From Sclerotiophoma versabilis (taxonomy: Eukaryota > Ascomycota > Dothideomycetes > Pleosporales > Didymellaceae), in NCBI GenBank assembly GCA_012274445.1, contig JAAROD010000093.1, positions 1,550,001-1,614,000 of the forward strand: 64,000 nucleotides of DNA. Direction: 5' to 3'. The position numbers and the translations under genes are program-made. Shown piece by piece: positions 22,585-38,635 of this stretch. The notes under the pieces are model-generated. The model was not told where the DNA came from. It ran no database searches and saw only the letters and a list, made by a program, of their open reading frames with translations. How positions within the stretch are numbered: the stretch's first letter is position 1; every line of letters begins with the position of its first letter.

Positions 22585-23041
22585 TATTATAATTCTATAT
22601 AGATAAAGTAGTATAGTAATTAAGTAGCTAACTAGAGCTCTTACCTATAAGCTAGAGTAGAGTTAGAAAGAATCTCTCTTTATATAGTTATATAATATAC
22701 TTATTAATAAGTATAATATATATAATCTACTTATTAATAAGTATTATATATTATAACTTATTTATAAGCAATACTATATATCTTATTAGAAAGTATATAG
22801 TTAGTAGGAATATAACTCTTATAGTTTATATTTAACTTAGTTAATTAAGTTTATCTCTAGAATCTTAACCTAACTCTTAAGCTAGATAGTCTATTCTATA
22901 CTACTTATTATTATCTCTATTATAATAGTGTTTTACTAGGTAATAACCTTAACTCTTATAGACTATTCTATACTAGCGCTTATTCCTAAGAACTAATATA
23001 AATAGTGCTTATAAGCTTTACTTAAAAGTATAACTTTAATA
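22585..23041 (+). repeat. gypsy3 5' LTR (457 bp)
   Basis: Starts TATTATAATTC (TGTTACGATCC in gypsy1) and ends AACTTTAATA. It contains three degraded copies of the LTR palindrome (ACTTATTAATAAGT type). Confidence 0.88.
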
Positions 23042-23059
23042 CTTTAAATACCTTTAAAG

Positions 23060-25944
23060 ATAAGTACTACTTTAGGATTCTATACTACCTCTAGTAATTC
23101 TAATATATTATATAACTATATTAATAATAACCTTAATATAGATAAAGAATTAAATAAAGGTATAATAGCCTCTACGTCTATAAGTATATACCTAGTAGCT
23201 AAGCCTAAGACCTTTAATAGTACTTATAAGAAACTAGAAGACTAGCTTACTAAATTTAACTTCTTCTTTATATTCTAGAGAGAATATATCTATAAAAAGA
23301 AATATATAATACTAGTCTCTATATTTATAAAGAATTATATATTTATATAGATTAAACCTTTATTTAATATTACTATAGAGAAGAAATTTCTACTAATATT
23401 AATATATAGATTAAAGACTTTAACCTATTTAAAGAATAGATATACTAAGTATTTAGAGTATATAATAAACTAACTATTATATATTATAATATCTAATATA
23501 TTAAGTAAACTACGTTAGCTACTAACTACACTGCTAAGTTTTAACAGCTAGCTACGTAAACTAGCTAGAATAATACTATATTAATAATAATATTCTAATA
23601 AGAATTAAAACTATAAGTTAAAGAGAAATTAATATAGACTACTATATCTACTAATAACTTTTACTCTCTAGTTAATATAGTAACTAATAGTAATATTAAG
23701 CTATATAAACTATAATAGAAATTGCAGAAGAACTTATAAGTATAAATAATAGCTTATACTACTTATCTACCTCTATACAACCTATAGTATAATAACCTTA
23801 ACTAAGAAAACTATAGAGGTAACTACTACTAGCTAAATACTAAACACTATATATATAATAGTACTAGTAGTAGTTACTATAAACTAAAGGCTATAAACCT
23901 GTCTAATATTAATAAAGAACTAGAACCTAAATAGAATTAGAAAAATAAGAGTAGTAATAGAAAGAATAAGTCTAGTATAACTTATTATAGTTATAGTAAG
24001 CAGAGCTACTATACTAAGAATTATTAATTAAAGAATAAAGTAGTTTAATAACTTAATATACTTACCTGTATAGATATAGATACTAGTAATAAATAGAAGA
24101 TTTTTACTAGTAATATAGAACGTCTTATAGAAGACTCTAAGACTAAATCTAATACTAATTATATTGTACTATCTAATAAGAATATATAAAATACCTAAAG
24201 CTAAGTACCTATATAATACTAGAAGTTAGATAAAAAGTAGAAGTATCTATAGAACCTAATAGGATAACTATTAGTATAGATAGAATAAGTATATAAATAA
24301 GAACTAAAAGTGCGTAGGTATAAGTAGCCTATAATATTCTAGTAACTACGTAATACTACTAGATAAGAAGTAGATAAAGGTATTATTTACACCTCTAATA
24401 CTAAAGAAAATTAGTATAATTTAGATATATATAAGTTTAATAGGCGTATAGACGCAGAACTAGCATATTAAGAAATCTAAGATAATAATATTACCTTTTA
24501 AGAGAACTATAATTAAATTACTAAAGGTTTTAATAAGAAACTATAATAAATAGCACTTTAAACTTACGTAGGATAATAATAGGTTAACAACCTAAGTAAA
24601 ACCTAATATAATTAGTAGAAATATAATTTTACTAAACTTAGTACTAGTAACTATACTATATAATAGAAGCTTAAGCAATAAGTAAAAAATAACTAAAGTA
24701 GAAATAAGCCTAACTTTAATAGAAAGCTATTATTACTTCTAAACCTATAACTAGAGTATACCTTAGACTACTAGAATCTAAATTATAGAAAACTATTATA
24801 GATAGTATATATGTATAACACCTATTGCATATATAAATTAGAAAAACTAAAAAAGAAATAGTTTCTAACTTCTAGTACTATATATAGAATATAATAGTAT
24901 AATTATAAGAATAATATATATAAAATATATCTATAGAATAAGTACTCTAAGCTATATTTTCTAGGTAAAGATAATTACTAGGTAATTAAATATATATAAC
25001 TAGTTATTAATAGCTTCTACTATAACCTATATAAGTAGTATTATCTTAACCTAAACTATAAGCTATATAAAGGTAGTAAGATTATTTATAAGTTTAGTAA
25101 TAAGAAGACTTTTTTAGGTAAGTACTAAAAGACTACTCTGCTAAGTAATTTCTTAATACTATTAAAGATAGCTTACTTATTATACTACCTACTAAGGTTA
25201 AATAGAGTAATATTATTAGTACTCTTAGACTTAGAAGTATAGGTAAACTATATATTCTAGATAGTAATATACTTAGTAGGCCTTATACTGTATATAAAGA
25301 AATATACCTATTTACTCTAAGTAGCTAATAGAGAATTAATACTAGAAGAGCTATATATTATATAAAAGGTAATAGTAGCCTTTTTAGAGATATAGAAGTA
25401 CTATAAGAAACTAATATTAGATATTTTTATAAAGGCTGTATATAATATTATACTAGAACTTCTTTAGTTATAAAAGTATAATTTAGAGATTAATAAAATA
25501 TAGAAAAGACTTTTATTAAAATAATATAAATATAGTACTAATATTTTAAAGCCTATATAGCGCACGTTATAACTAGTAAATAAGAAGAAGATTAATAATA
25601 TCTCTTTAATATATAAGATATACTAAGGTAGAGTAGTTAACTATATAGATAAAGAAAGCCCCTCTATAATAGCTAAGAAGAAAAAGAGTATACCTTCTAG
25701 TATACTAGATGTATATAAATATTATACTTAGATATTTAAAGAAAAGTTATCTATAAAAGTACTACCTAAGTATTAACCTTAGAATTATAAGATTAAACTT
25801 AAGAAAGAGAAATAACTCTACTCTTTAAGCCTATATATTAGCTATCTAAGAAAGAGCTTAAAATACTATATAAGTATATTAAGAAGAACCTTATAAAAGA
25901 ATTTATTAGAAAATTTAAATTTCTAGTAAGATTCTATTAATTAG
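23060..25944 (+). pseudogene. gypsy3 gag and start of pol, broken by RIP
   Basis: Collinear with gypsy1 gag: the start ATG is now ATA (23060-23062), KPETFDGTREKLEDW is recognisable at about 23200-23240, and the zinc-knuckle region lies near 23985-24030. The slippery TTTTTTA is kept at 25110-25116, and the protease and the start of reverse transcriptase follow. Stops from CAG/CAA/TGG/CGA codons occur throughout. Confidence 0.85.
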
Positions 25945-26236
25945 TATTAATAAGCTTATAGTATAATACTTAGGTAATTAAATAATAAATTAGTGCCTAT
26001 CTATCTATATATAATAACTATTTATATATAAAGAAAATATTATTAGTTATATAATTCTAGAATAAAGCTTATAGGTAGTAGTAGGTCTACTTAACTATAG
26101 TTAGCTTAACTACTAAGCTTCTTAAGAGTTAGCTATAAGCTTAGGCATATAGGCTTATACTTTAGGTAATACCTAGCTCTAATATACTAACACCTTACTT
26201 AGTCTAGTAGTAAGCTAGTAGCTTACTTATATAATA
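25945..26236 (-). repeat. Copia C 3' LTR (292 bp)
   Basis: Plus-strand ends TATTAATAAGC and ACTTATATAATA. Same length as the other C LTRs at 33115-33406 and 41997-42288. Confidence 0.88.
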
Positions 26237-27850
26237 TACTCTTTAGATAGTCTTCTATAAATAAAAAAGTATCTAATAAACTACTATATAGCTTATTACT
26301 TTATTTAGTAGTAATTATTATACTTTCTATATAAGGCGCTGTTTTAAGCTTCTAATTATTATTAAAGAAGCTTGTTTTACTAGTATAAACTTTTTATATT
26401 AGTTTATACTTCTACTTTAACTTTATAATATTAAGTAGCTCTGTATATTACTAGATACTTAACTTAAAATATATAGCTTAATTACGTACTATCTACTTAA
26501 TTTTAACTTCTCTATTACCTAGTTTATTTATAGTTAGAGTTTTTATATAATATTTTATAGTAATAAGTAGTATAAGTATAGAGTAAGCAGCTTACTTTAC
26601 CTTTACTAGGGCTAATTATTATATAATTAGCTCTCTCTACTAATTTTAACTATCTCTAAGTCTATTACTATAGCTATAAGTACTTTCTTATTTTACTCTT
26701 AATTTAAGCTTCTTCTACTTATTTAGCTGCTTACTATAAGCTTCTTAAGCTTTTTATACCTCTTAAGTTACTTATAACTTATTATTTAAGCTTAAGTTAT
26801 AGCTAGAAGGTAGCTACTCTTTTCTTACTAGCTTAGACAGCTTCTAATTAAGCTTCTTATATAGCTTTTCTAGGCTCTTTTTAACTATTTAGCTAACTTT
26901 AGATAGAAAGAACCTAAGTTTAAGTACCTTACGCGTACTACTACTACTACTACTACTAATACTAAGTACTACTATACTACTACTACTACTACTACTACTA
27001 ACTATACTACTACTATCTATACTCTACTCCTTACACCTTATATACCTACTACCTACCTTTACTACTTAGTCTTACCTTTAGGTATTAGTAGTTTAGCTTT
27101 AGCTAATTAAGCTTCTTTTACTAGGCCTCTAGGCTCTATTAGAGACTCTAGCTCTCTCCTCTCTTACCTGCTGCTACTACCCCCCCTTTAGCTACCTTCT
27201 CTGCTACTACTACTACCTCTGCCTCTACTTCTACTAGCTTCTACCTCTACTACTACTACTACTACTACTACTATTATACCTATTATAGGCACTATGCAGA
27301 GTAAGTATAGAACTATACTCTACTTAGGCTATATATATACTCTGCTAGTTAATAGCTTAGCTATATAGTGCTATAATATAGCTAATACTAGCTTCTATAC
27401 CTACTACTACTTCTAGTACTCTTTAGAGTACTCTTATTACCTTATATAAGTTCTAGAGCTTCTTAAGCTTATAGTATATAAACTAATAGCTTTTATAGCT
27501 CTAGCCTCTTTAAGGTAGTTAGTATTACTTTTACTAATAAGCTATAGGTGTTTAGAGGTATAACTACTTCTATAGGTTACTATTCTTTCTTTATAATATA
27601 GTTTAGTACTAATAAGCTTATAGAGGTTTATAGACTTATATATTACTTAGTATATAATAAAGAAGCTTCTAGTAGAAAGTTATAGTTTAAATAGAGACTA
27701 AGAAAAGAGATCTAGATTTAGAAGTTTGTAGTAGACACCTAAAAGAAGAGAGTTATTCTCTCTAGTAGTTAAATTAATTATTTACTCTTTCTTTTAACTA
27801 CTCTTTTTATAACTCTATAACCTATTATACCTTACTATTTATATTATAAA
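26237..27850. other. Copia C extra 3' region
   Basis: About 1.6 kb between the 3' LTR and RNase H. It contains CTA-triplet-rich patches at about 26938-27010 and 27245-27275, like the low-complexity linker of the antisense frames in A/B. No frame can be followed with confidence through the RIP damage. Confidence 0.45.
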
Positions 27851-30800
27851 GGTTTAGGTAGGTTAAAAAGCGCTTATAAGCCTGCTTAGAAAGTACTTTT
27901 ATTAACTTATTAGTAGGTATCTTACTTATTTTTATATAGGTTACTATAAAGGTACCTTTTATATACTCTTATTTAAGCTATATATTCTATATATCTATAT
28001 AGCATAGCTAGGTAGTAAGCTACTTACTCTCTTCTACTACTAACTATATAGTTTACTAATTATTACAGAATATCTTCTAAGTAACCTCTAAGTTAAGGCA
28101 GAGCTTATAGAGAAATTACTTTAGAGCAGTACTCTTCTTAGCTATATACTTAAGAGCTAGCAGTTTAGCTTTAGTTATTAAGGTAGTTACTATAGACTGC
28201 CTAGCTATCTTTTATATAATTAGGCTGCTAAAGAGCTGCATAATATACCCCTAAGATAATTAATATAATTTACTATTATTAGTAAATAAAGCATCTCTGT
28301 ATATAAGAAGCTAGCTGCCTAAATAAGCTCTATACTATATACCTAGGTACTTAGTTCTATATAGGTAACTAATAACTTAAGCAGCTACTTAGAAGTAAGT
28401 AGCTCTAGAATTTATAAGATAGTAAGATAGCTAAGAAGCTATATACGTAATATCTAGCTGTATTATAATTATAGTATATAATATTAACCTAAACTACTTC
28501 TAATAAGCCTTAACTTCTTACTAAAAAGCTTCTTCTATATACTTCTAAAGCTTAATTATAGAGAAGAGAATGCTTAGAAGTAACCTCTTCTCTAAAACCT
28601 TAAACTTAGTAGTAAGCTTCTTAATATAGAAGTTATAAGTAAGTATTATTACTTAAGCTACTTAATCTTATATAATATAAACTTCTAAGAACTATTTAGC
28701 AGCTTTATAATCTATAATCTAATATTTAGCTATTAATAAGCTTATTAACTACTTTATAGCTACTTAATTATTCTTTTAATAGGTAAGAAGAATATTATTA
28801 ATATAGAAGAGTAAGATAATTTTTTACTTATTATTAAAGAATAAGTATAGCTCTTCTTTTAACACTATTAAACTAAGCTTCTAGAGGGTGCTAGACAGCT
28901 TCTTATACTATAGAATAGAGAAGTTCTAGAAACTATATAGAGCCTATAGTAGTAGTACTACCTACTTAGGCTTCTTAAATCTATTAGGCAGCTTATATAG
29001 TACTAGTAGCTAGTCTTAGCAGCTTATATTAAGAAATACACTGCTTATATTATACTATAGTAGCTTTAAATTAAACTAAGCTACTATAGTACCTATTATA
29101 TAAAAGGACCTTATAGTAAGTATTATAGTATAGGTTAACTTAATTAAATTCTTTACCTAGAAGTCTCTATATATATATATTCTAGCTTTATATTTTATAA
29201 AGTAGCTGTCTAAATTAAGCTTATAAGTAAATACCTATTTAAGTAGTAGAGCTCTAGCCTAGAAGCTTATTTTATTTCTTTCTTTCTAGGTATTTTTCTT
29301 AGTAAGCGTTATAATCTCTTTTATACAGGCCTAGTAGAATAGAGTACCTAAGAAGTAATTAGTAAGCTCTTTTTATATATTAGAAACTAGAGAAAGCTAG
29401 TTATAGTATACCTACTACTTATTTTTAGCTAATAGTTTCTTTAACTTTATTACTAAGGCTGTAATAACTGCGTAGATTATAATAAGGTCTTTTTTCTAGT
29501 TTCTATACTTATTTATATAATTAAATAAGCTTCTAAGTAGCTAAAGGTAACTATCTTACTCTATTAAGCTTATTATAGTATATATGCCTACTCTATTATC
29601 TTCTCTAAGCTTATTACGCTCTTAGTTACATAGCCTATAGCTTAATTATATTAGTAGGCTAATTATTCTATACTAATTAGTATAGCTTATAGTTAGTTTA
29701 CCTACTCTTATTAATCTCTAAGAAGGTATAAGAATAATTAGAGAGTTAGGTCTTCTTATAAGTAGATTATTATAATTCTTATTACTTACTAGAGAGCTTT
29801 CTTCTTTAATAGTAGAGTATACTTTCTATAAGCTTCTAGATAGATACTCCTCTATAGAAGCTTCTCTGCCTACTACTAGCTGCTTAGGTTCTAGTATTAG
29901 GTTAGAGAAGAGAAGGCCTAGTTCTTAGCACCCTACGCAGATTTCTATTAGTTTACTAGCTAAGCTAACTAATTATATAGTCTCTATCTTAGAAGCTTAC
30001 TTATTACTAGACTAGCCTTCTACTAATTAAGCTTCTTCTAAGGGCTTACCCCTAAGCAATTATATAAAGAGTAATTTAAGTAATAGATCTTCTCTTTTAG
30101 TAATAGAAAGCTTAATTACTTCTTTTATATCTACTATCTTACTAGGCTTATAGAGAATATCTATAACCTCTACTACTTCTATAACTAGAAGTATAGTTAA
30201 CTTATTAACCTAGTTATAAAAGAGCTTTTTATTAAAGGTTATATTATGCGTTATAATTACCTAGTAAAGTTAGAGTACCTATATATAGTATATATTAGAA
30301 GCTTAATAACTAATAAGGTAACTAATACAACTTCTTAGAGTAACTTTAAAGCTTCTTCTATTATAGCTAGCTGCTTATTCTCTATTTAAGAGATACGCTT
30401 AGCAGCTATATGTATATATTCTACTCTAATTAGGTCTAAGATTAGCTATAAGTACTCTTACCTACTTAGGTTAGTACAATTAAAAGTACTGCGTAAACTA
30501 CTAATTAAGCTTCTTATTTAGGCTATATAGCTTATTTAAGTATATAGAACTTATATTATAGAGCTATATAGTAGCTATAATAACCTCTAGCTAGAGCTTT
30601 TTAGGTAGATTTACACCACTTCTTATTTTTATTAACTTAATAATTATCTTCTATCTACCTCTCTCTACTATACTATTTAGCTTATATATATAGAGAGATA
30701 TATACTTAATATTAATCTCTATATTAAGCGCCTAGTACTTATATATAGAGCTCTCTTACTATAGCAGTATAGCTATATTATTATCTTAGCTAATTTTATA

Positions 30801-33000
30801 AATTTTAAGCTTATACTAAGTAGCTACCTAGCTTAAAAAATTAGTAAAGACTTACAGAATTTTAATTTAAGTCTTTCTCTATAGTAGGTATATAAAGAGC
30901 TTTCTACTATAGTACTTCTTAATTAAAAGTATCTATAACTTACTTTTATAGCCTAGAGGTATATTAAATAGGTTCTAGCTAATTTACTAGAAGGGGCAAG
31001 CTAGTTTCTTATACTTTCTTTATAATACTACCTACTTAGTATAGGTTATTATATATATCTTATAATTCTTTTAAAGTACTTTAGCTATATATATACTATA
31101 CGTATACTTTACTAGTACTTATAGAGCTTCTAGGCTAAGGTAGCTAGCTTTAGTATACTAAAGGCGCTTACTTAAGCTATAGAGATAGAAGTTATATAAT
31201 TATTTTATTATTACTATATTTAGAAGGCTTATAGAATAGTAAGAAAGAGGTTTATATTTAAGAAAAGTAAGGTTATAAGTATACTATAAAGTAGTATATA
31301 TAATACTTATATTAAAGTCTTTAATATATTCTACCTGCAGAGTACTATTAAGCCCTAGGTACTATACCTTTTTTTCTTATAATTAAGCTTCTAAGATAAT
31401 ATTAATATAGAAACCTTTAACTATAATAATATTCTAAAGAAGTAGGTTCTTAGTATATAGGCTGCGCTTTCTATAAAGAGTATTCTTTAGTAAATAAGCT
31501 TCTTAGCCTACTATAGAAAACGCTTAGGTACCTACCTCTATAGTATTACTAGAATTAGATAGGTAAAAAAACCTAGGTATAAAGTACTTAGCACTATTAA
31601 ATAGGTGTATAGCAGCTCTATTATCTAGAATTATACTTTTAGAAAGTAGATAAGTATTAAAATCTATAAGGTTATATACTTCTAGAGTTTCTCTTATTAG
31701 CTAGGTATTACTAAAAGTACTTATTATTCTTAGGTTAATTAGAGCTGCTTATATATTACCTAGAAACTTAACTTATAGTATCCTAGCTACTAGTTAAGGA
31801 CCTCTTAAGGCCTAGATTAAGTAGTAAGTTTTTAAGTACTAGCTAAGTTACTTAATCTTCTTCTTAAGGTCTTTAAACTTTCTATAATTAAGCTTCTAGA
31901 GTATTTACTAATAAGCTTAGTCTCTTAGTCTATATAAAGATAAAGATAAGCCTATTACTATAGTCTTAAGTACTTAGTACTATATTAGTTTCTATAAGTA
32001 GGTATAACTCTTAGTCTTATAAAGGTAACTATAGCTTATTTATTTTAAACTTAAGCTATTAGGCTTTTCTGCAGAAGCTTCTTAGGTATCTAATTAATTA
32101 CTAAAGGTTATAAATACTTCTAGGTTATTTTTACTTAACCTAATTATATGTTTATATATTAAGCTACTAAAGACTCTACTTACTTAGTCTAAATTAAGCG
32201 TTTTAAGCCCTAGAATAGTATTTTAGATAATTCTTTAGTATATAGTATAAGCCTATTCTAGAGTAATTCTATACTCTAATATATTAAGAAAATCTTAAAC
32301 AGTAAGCTCTCTATTAACTTCTATAAGCTTATAAGACTTAGCTCTTATATATAGGTATAACTACTTCTAGTACTAGTCTTATAGAGTAGCTTATTCTTAC
32401 CTAGCTACTCTAAAGTAGGCTCTATACTCTACTCTAACTTAGTTCTTAGTACTTAGTATAGTAGAAGTAAGCTTCTAGCGTAGTGCTTATATAAGTAATT
32501 ATAGTATAGTCTTATTATTAGTAATAAGCTATACTATTACTAGTAAGATAATTAATAGAGCTACTATAGTATTAACCTAGTTCTATAGTTTCTAAAGATA
32601 CTCTACCTTAGTAGCCTACTTACTTATTTATATTTTATATTTTATAAGCTTATAGTTATATACCTTAGAGCTTAATTATACTTTAGTAGGTTAGGTAGAC
32701 TAGCTATAGGTAGCTTATGCATATAGATAGTTATTATAGGTTAAGCTAGTTAATAGATACCTAGTAGCTTCTAGCTCTATAATTAAGCTAATAGTAGAAA
32801 GCTTAGAGGCTTCTTTATGCATACCTAGCGTATTAGAGGTATTTAGGTTAATAAGATTCTATATATTACGTAGCTTAGCATGCTAGGTAAGCTAAATATA
32901 CTAATTAGGCTAGTTATTTCTAGAGTATAGCTAGTAGGCACTAGCTAGTATTACTAATAAAGCTTATAAGCTGTAGTTAACTAGCTTACTTATTATTTAG
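27850..33000 (-). pseudogene. Copia C gag-pol remnant
   Basis: Parallels Copia B piece by piece in the same orientation, with stronger RIP. RNase H lies at about 27860-28400; reverse transcriptase at about 28760-29250, with the catalytic box now read F-Y-I-N-N-I near 28795-28815 (both Asp changed to Asn); integrase at about 30400-31150; gag at about 31900-32950. Bounds are approximate and no open frame survives. Confidence 0.82.
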
Positions 33001-33100
33001 TTTAGTAGTAGAGTAAAAGAGAGTTTTAATTAGAGTAGTTAAGTAGTGTCTAAAAGGCTTTATTAGCTAAGTACGCAGAGAAATCTACTACTCTTTAGAA

Positions 33101-33114
33101 GCTAGGCTTATAAC
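33101..33114 (-). other. Copia C primer binding site
   Basis: Plus strand GCTAGGCTTATAAC, two RIP changes away from the initiator tRNA-Met anticodon arm, abutting the 5' LTR. Confidence 0.7.
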
Positions 33115-33406
33115 TATTAATAAGCTTATAGTATAATACTTAGGTAATTAAATAATGAATTAGTACCTATCTATCTAGATATAACAAATATTTATATATA
33201 AAGAAAATATTATTAGTTATATAACTCTAGAATTAAGCTTATAGGTAGTAGTAGGTCTGCTTAACTATAGTTAGCTTAACTACTAAGCTTTTTAAGAGTT
33301 AGCTATAAGCTTAGGCGCATAGGCTTATACTTTAGGTAATACCTAGCTCTAATTTACTAACACCTTACTTAGCCTAGTAGTAAGCTAGTAGCTTACTTAT
33401 ATAATA
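33115..33406 (-). repeat. Copia C 5' LTR (292 bp)
   Basis: Plus-strand ends TATTAATAAGC and ACTTATATAATA. It joins Copia F2 sequence directly at 33407. Confidence 0.88.
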
Positions 33407-36287
33407 ACTTTATATTTATTTTTTATTTTACTTTACTACTTAATTTCTCTTAAGAAAATATACTCTGTAGCTATAGGTATATATACTACTCTAGTCTAGT
33501 TATAGATTAGCTGTTTAGTACCTAATCTAGGCTAGTTTTTACTATTTAAAGTACTGTCTAAAATAGTTATTTAGTACTTTATTAGGTAATCTAAAACTAT
33601 ATATTACTATAGAACTCATTCTATATAAATACATAGTAGTATTTATAATATTAGGCTATAGCTAAGAAAGAAAATTAGCACCTATTTTTATTTTAATAGA
33701 TTTAGTAATTAGCTCTTTTTCTACTTTCTCTACTAATCTATTTAGTTTATGCGTATAAGAGAGAATAGTAAGTATCTTTATTTTCTTCTATTCTGTCTAT
33801 TCTTTATAGCATAAGTAATCTCTCTATAGTCTAGTAGCTGTATTAATATTCTAATAGATTTTAATAATACTTACTTAATACTTTCTTCTAACTTATTTCT
33901 TAAATAGTTAAATAACTCTTATAATATTATCTAAAGTCTTGGACTATAGGTTATAATTAAAGAGCTTTTCTAAGTAGTCTTTTTTAATAATTATAGTCTA
34001 TTCTTTATTAAGCCTTTCTATTAGTATATTAAATAGATTCTATAATATTTTAAAGAATAGCCTTAGTAAATACTTTCTAAGCTACCTTAATATAACTTAG
34101 GTAGAGTAGGTAGTTATATACTCTTAGTACTTAATTCTCTTTATTCTATTAATGTAAATATTCTAAGTAGCTTATACTAGTAATTATAGTGCTTACTATT
34201 CTAGGTAACCTAATTATTAATACTATAGGTTCTTACTATTTAATCTTTCTATAGGTTTAGATAATCTTAATATAGTATATATACTAAAAGAAGAATAAAA
34301 GGTAATTCTATTATATTTAATAAAGGTAAGATTATAAGCAGTATCTAGCTTAGCTATAATAATATTATCTTTAATTATTCTATACCTAAGAGTATTATCT
34401 AATCTAAGATACTATACACCTACTTATTTAAGGTAAGCTTTAGATATAATATTTATATAGAATTCTTTAATAACTTTAATACTCTTAAGTATAAGATTTT
34501 TAGTTTTTAGTCTGTTTTTTCTATTTAGAATTTCTTTAAGAATATAATTTTCTAATTCTAAGACAGGCAGTAATTAAGTACCTATATTAACAGTTGTATT
34601 TAGATTAGACTATTAAAAAGTCTCTAGTATTAGAAGTAATTAGTTATTTACTAAGTAGACTACTTTTCTACTATTAAGAATACTGCTTATTAATAAGGAA
34701 TGTTTATAATCTATTATAGAATAGACTCTACCTAATTTAAGTTAAAATTAGAATAGATTAATAACTACTACTAAAATTAAGCTAGAATATTTAGCTAAAG
34801 ATAATATATTCTCTAATAATCTAGACTTCTATCTAGCTTCTTTAATTTATTTCTTAAGCTTACTCTATTCTAAGTTATTAAGTCTCTCTTTAATCTTAGA
34901 TTTATTAAAGTTTAATAGAGATATCTTTAGTAATCTAGAAGAGAAAGGTATAGTAATTATAGTTTAAAGTTTATAGTAATTAATAGAATTCTAAGTATAG
35001 AGTTCTTTAGCTTTATATAGATAGCTTTTTTAGTTTAATTTCGTTTTTCTCTTAGTATTATATAATTAGAGCTTCTCTCTAGAGTTAAAAAAGCTATGTT
35101 TTATTTACCTTTAGCTAAGCTACTAGCTTATTCTTAGAGGATTAATATAAAAACCTTAGATAGATTATTTATATCTATTAATTAATAACTAAAAGCTATA
35201 TCTATAATTATTTACTACCTTATTAAGTAAGACTATTCTAGAGTAAGCCTAGGAGTAATTACGTTAAGAAAGTTAGTAAAAGTAAGTTAATCTTTAATCT
35301 TAGTAATCTTAAACGCCTAAGCTTTTCTATAGAGTATTTACTACTTATTAAACTACTTATCTAGTAAGATCTAGCCTAATTAGGCTTTTTTAAGGTAAGT
35401 ATAGTATTACTGCCTAACTAGATATATAGTATTACTATTAGTTAGTGCTAGATTATTCTTTAGAATTTAGATTAGAGCCTGCAGAGTTAATTCTTAGGAA
35501 TTAAGTATCTTTATTAATACTAGAGCTATAAGATTAGCTAATACTATTTTATTAATTTAATCTTAAATATTACTAACCTTTATAACTAATCTTATCTATC
35601 TTAAGGTTATAACCTTATATTTCTAGACTTCTTTAGAGTAATCTCTAATTACTAGTTTACATACCTTTATTCTAAGAATATACTATTCTTAATTAGTAGT
35701 AATACTTAGCTTATTTTTATTACTATTTTCTAAGAAGTTTCTAGAGACTAGCTTTAGAAAGAGAGTTAGATACTCTAGCTTTTATTTCTTAATTACTATA
35801 ACTGTTTTACTATCTAGATTAATCTAATTCTATACTACCTTATCTCTTATATAGAGTTTAAGCTTAGTAAACTAGTAGAGCTAATCTAATTAGCTTTTAA
35901 GTAGAACCTAGCTAGTTAAGAGTTAGAAATTAGATTCTATTATCTAACTATTAAGAAGAGTTATATTTAAAAGTATATAATTAATTCTATTTAGCTTTCT
36001 AGCTATATAGAGTACGTAGGGAAATCTACTATATAGTCTTTATAATACTAGGCTTTTAACTATTAAAGCTAAGATAACTAGAAAAGATTAATTAGGTTAT
36101 AAAAAAGTTAATTAAGTTTCTTATTTTATTTCTATAGTAAAAGAGCGTAACTATATATATATTTTACCTCTAGGCTAGTTCTAGATTAGAGTTAAGCTAA
36201 TTAATTATTCTTATTTATTAATCTAATCTCTCTAATCTACTTATATTACTATTAATAACTACGTAACTATTATTTTTTACTATAATA
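33407..36287 (-). mobile_element. Copia F2, 5' half of a family F copia element
   Basis: Matches Copia F1 from about 47442 to its 5' LTR end (50323), same orientation: part of integrase, protease, gag, the PBS remnant CTAGGCTTTTAAC (36048-36060) and the 227-bp LTR 36061-36287. The left half is missing at the junction with Copia C. GCTTT after the LTR fits insertion into Copia D2. All frames are closed by RIP. Confidence 0.82.
36061..36287 (-). repeat. Copia F2 5' LTR (227 bp)
   Basis: Plus-strand ends TATTAAAGCTAAG and TACTATAATA. Same length as both F1 LTRs. Confidence 0.85.
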
Positions 36288-37870
<1,583 letters not shown>

Positions 37871-38635
37871 CCTTATAGGTAAGCTATATATATAAGTAAG
37901 CTATACACTTTTACTAAGACTATACTAAAACACTACTCCCCTACTAATACCTTAATAATAGCGCTAGCTAGATATATTAAAAGAAGCTTAGATATAGCTT
38001 ATAGTTTAAGCGCTTAAAAGAAATATAAAGCTTCTTTTATAATATACTACAGCTATCTATAAGGTTTCTAAAACTATACTATATAACTAACACACTAGAC
38101 AACCTTTACATACTAATACTATAGCTAACTTATAGAATCTAACTAATACTAAGAAGTAGGTAATTATTAAGTATATACTTAAGCTAGTTACGTAATAATT
38201 TCCCCTAAGGCTTATAGCTATAGCTAATATAGCTAATTCTTTACGCGCTAAGTGTAATCTAGGCTAAATTAGCATAAACTAGCCTAGTATATTTATTAAG
38301 CGCTAACTAGAGCTTATAGTAAAGTTTAATTAAAAATACAACTATAAGAGAGCCTTCTGCAAGAATTCTAAGGTAATCTAGAGCTAGTTTAGCCTAGTAG
38401 CTAATATTAAAGCTAAGTATAGTATTTAGAATAATATAACTTATAACTTTAATAAGGCTAGCTTTATAATAGGTATTATATTAATAGAGGTAGTTATTAT
38501 AGCTTTAGAGTAATAAGAATAGCTAAAGGTAGTCTAGCTAAGTAATAGGGAGTATATAACAGTTATATAGGGCGTTAATGCTAAAGGTTAAGCTATTCTA
38601 CCTTTTATTATCTTTAAGGTATACTACTACCTCTC
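37871..38635 (+). mobile_element. pogo2, Fot/pogo-type transposon, left part
   Basis: Starts TA + CCTTATAGGTAAGCTA. The terminal region holds two tandem units of the type ATAGGTAAGCTATAC. The transposase remnant shows the catalytic block T-Y-N-F-N-K-A-S-F-I-I-G (near 38430-38470) and, further on, S-N-R-E-Y-I-T-V-I and L-P-F-I-I-F, classic for Fot1/Pot2-like pogo transposases. gypsy4 interrupts it with TSD CTCTC (38631-38635 and 53292-53296). Joined across gypsy4 the element is about 1.86 kb, the usual size of Fot1/Pot2 elements. Confidence 0.87.

Larger units (their letters stand above)
22585..25944 (+). mobile_element. gypsy3, 5' half of a Ty3/gypsy element, RIP-mutated
   Basis: Same family as gypsy1 but in plus orientation: LTR 22585-23041, gag from 23060, and pol up to the start of reverse transcriptase. 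Copia C cuts it within the motif matching SPAGFPILFV of gypsy1. Presumed left TSD GTAGC (22580-22584); the right end is missing. Confidence 0.88.
25945..33406 (-). mobile_element. Copia C, full-length Ty1/copia element (7,462 bp), RIP-mutated, no TSD
   Basis: Two 292-bp LTRs (25945-26236 and 33115-33406) bound an internal region with copia order. The flanks do not match: left is gypsy3 pol (ATTAG before it), right is Copia F2 (ACTTT after it). This suggests recombination between two C copies rather than one simple insertion. Confidence 0.88.
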
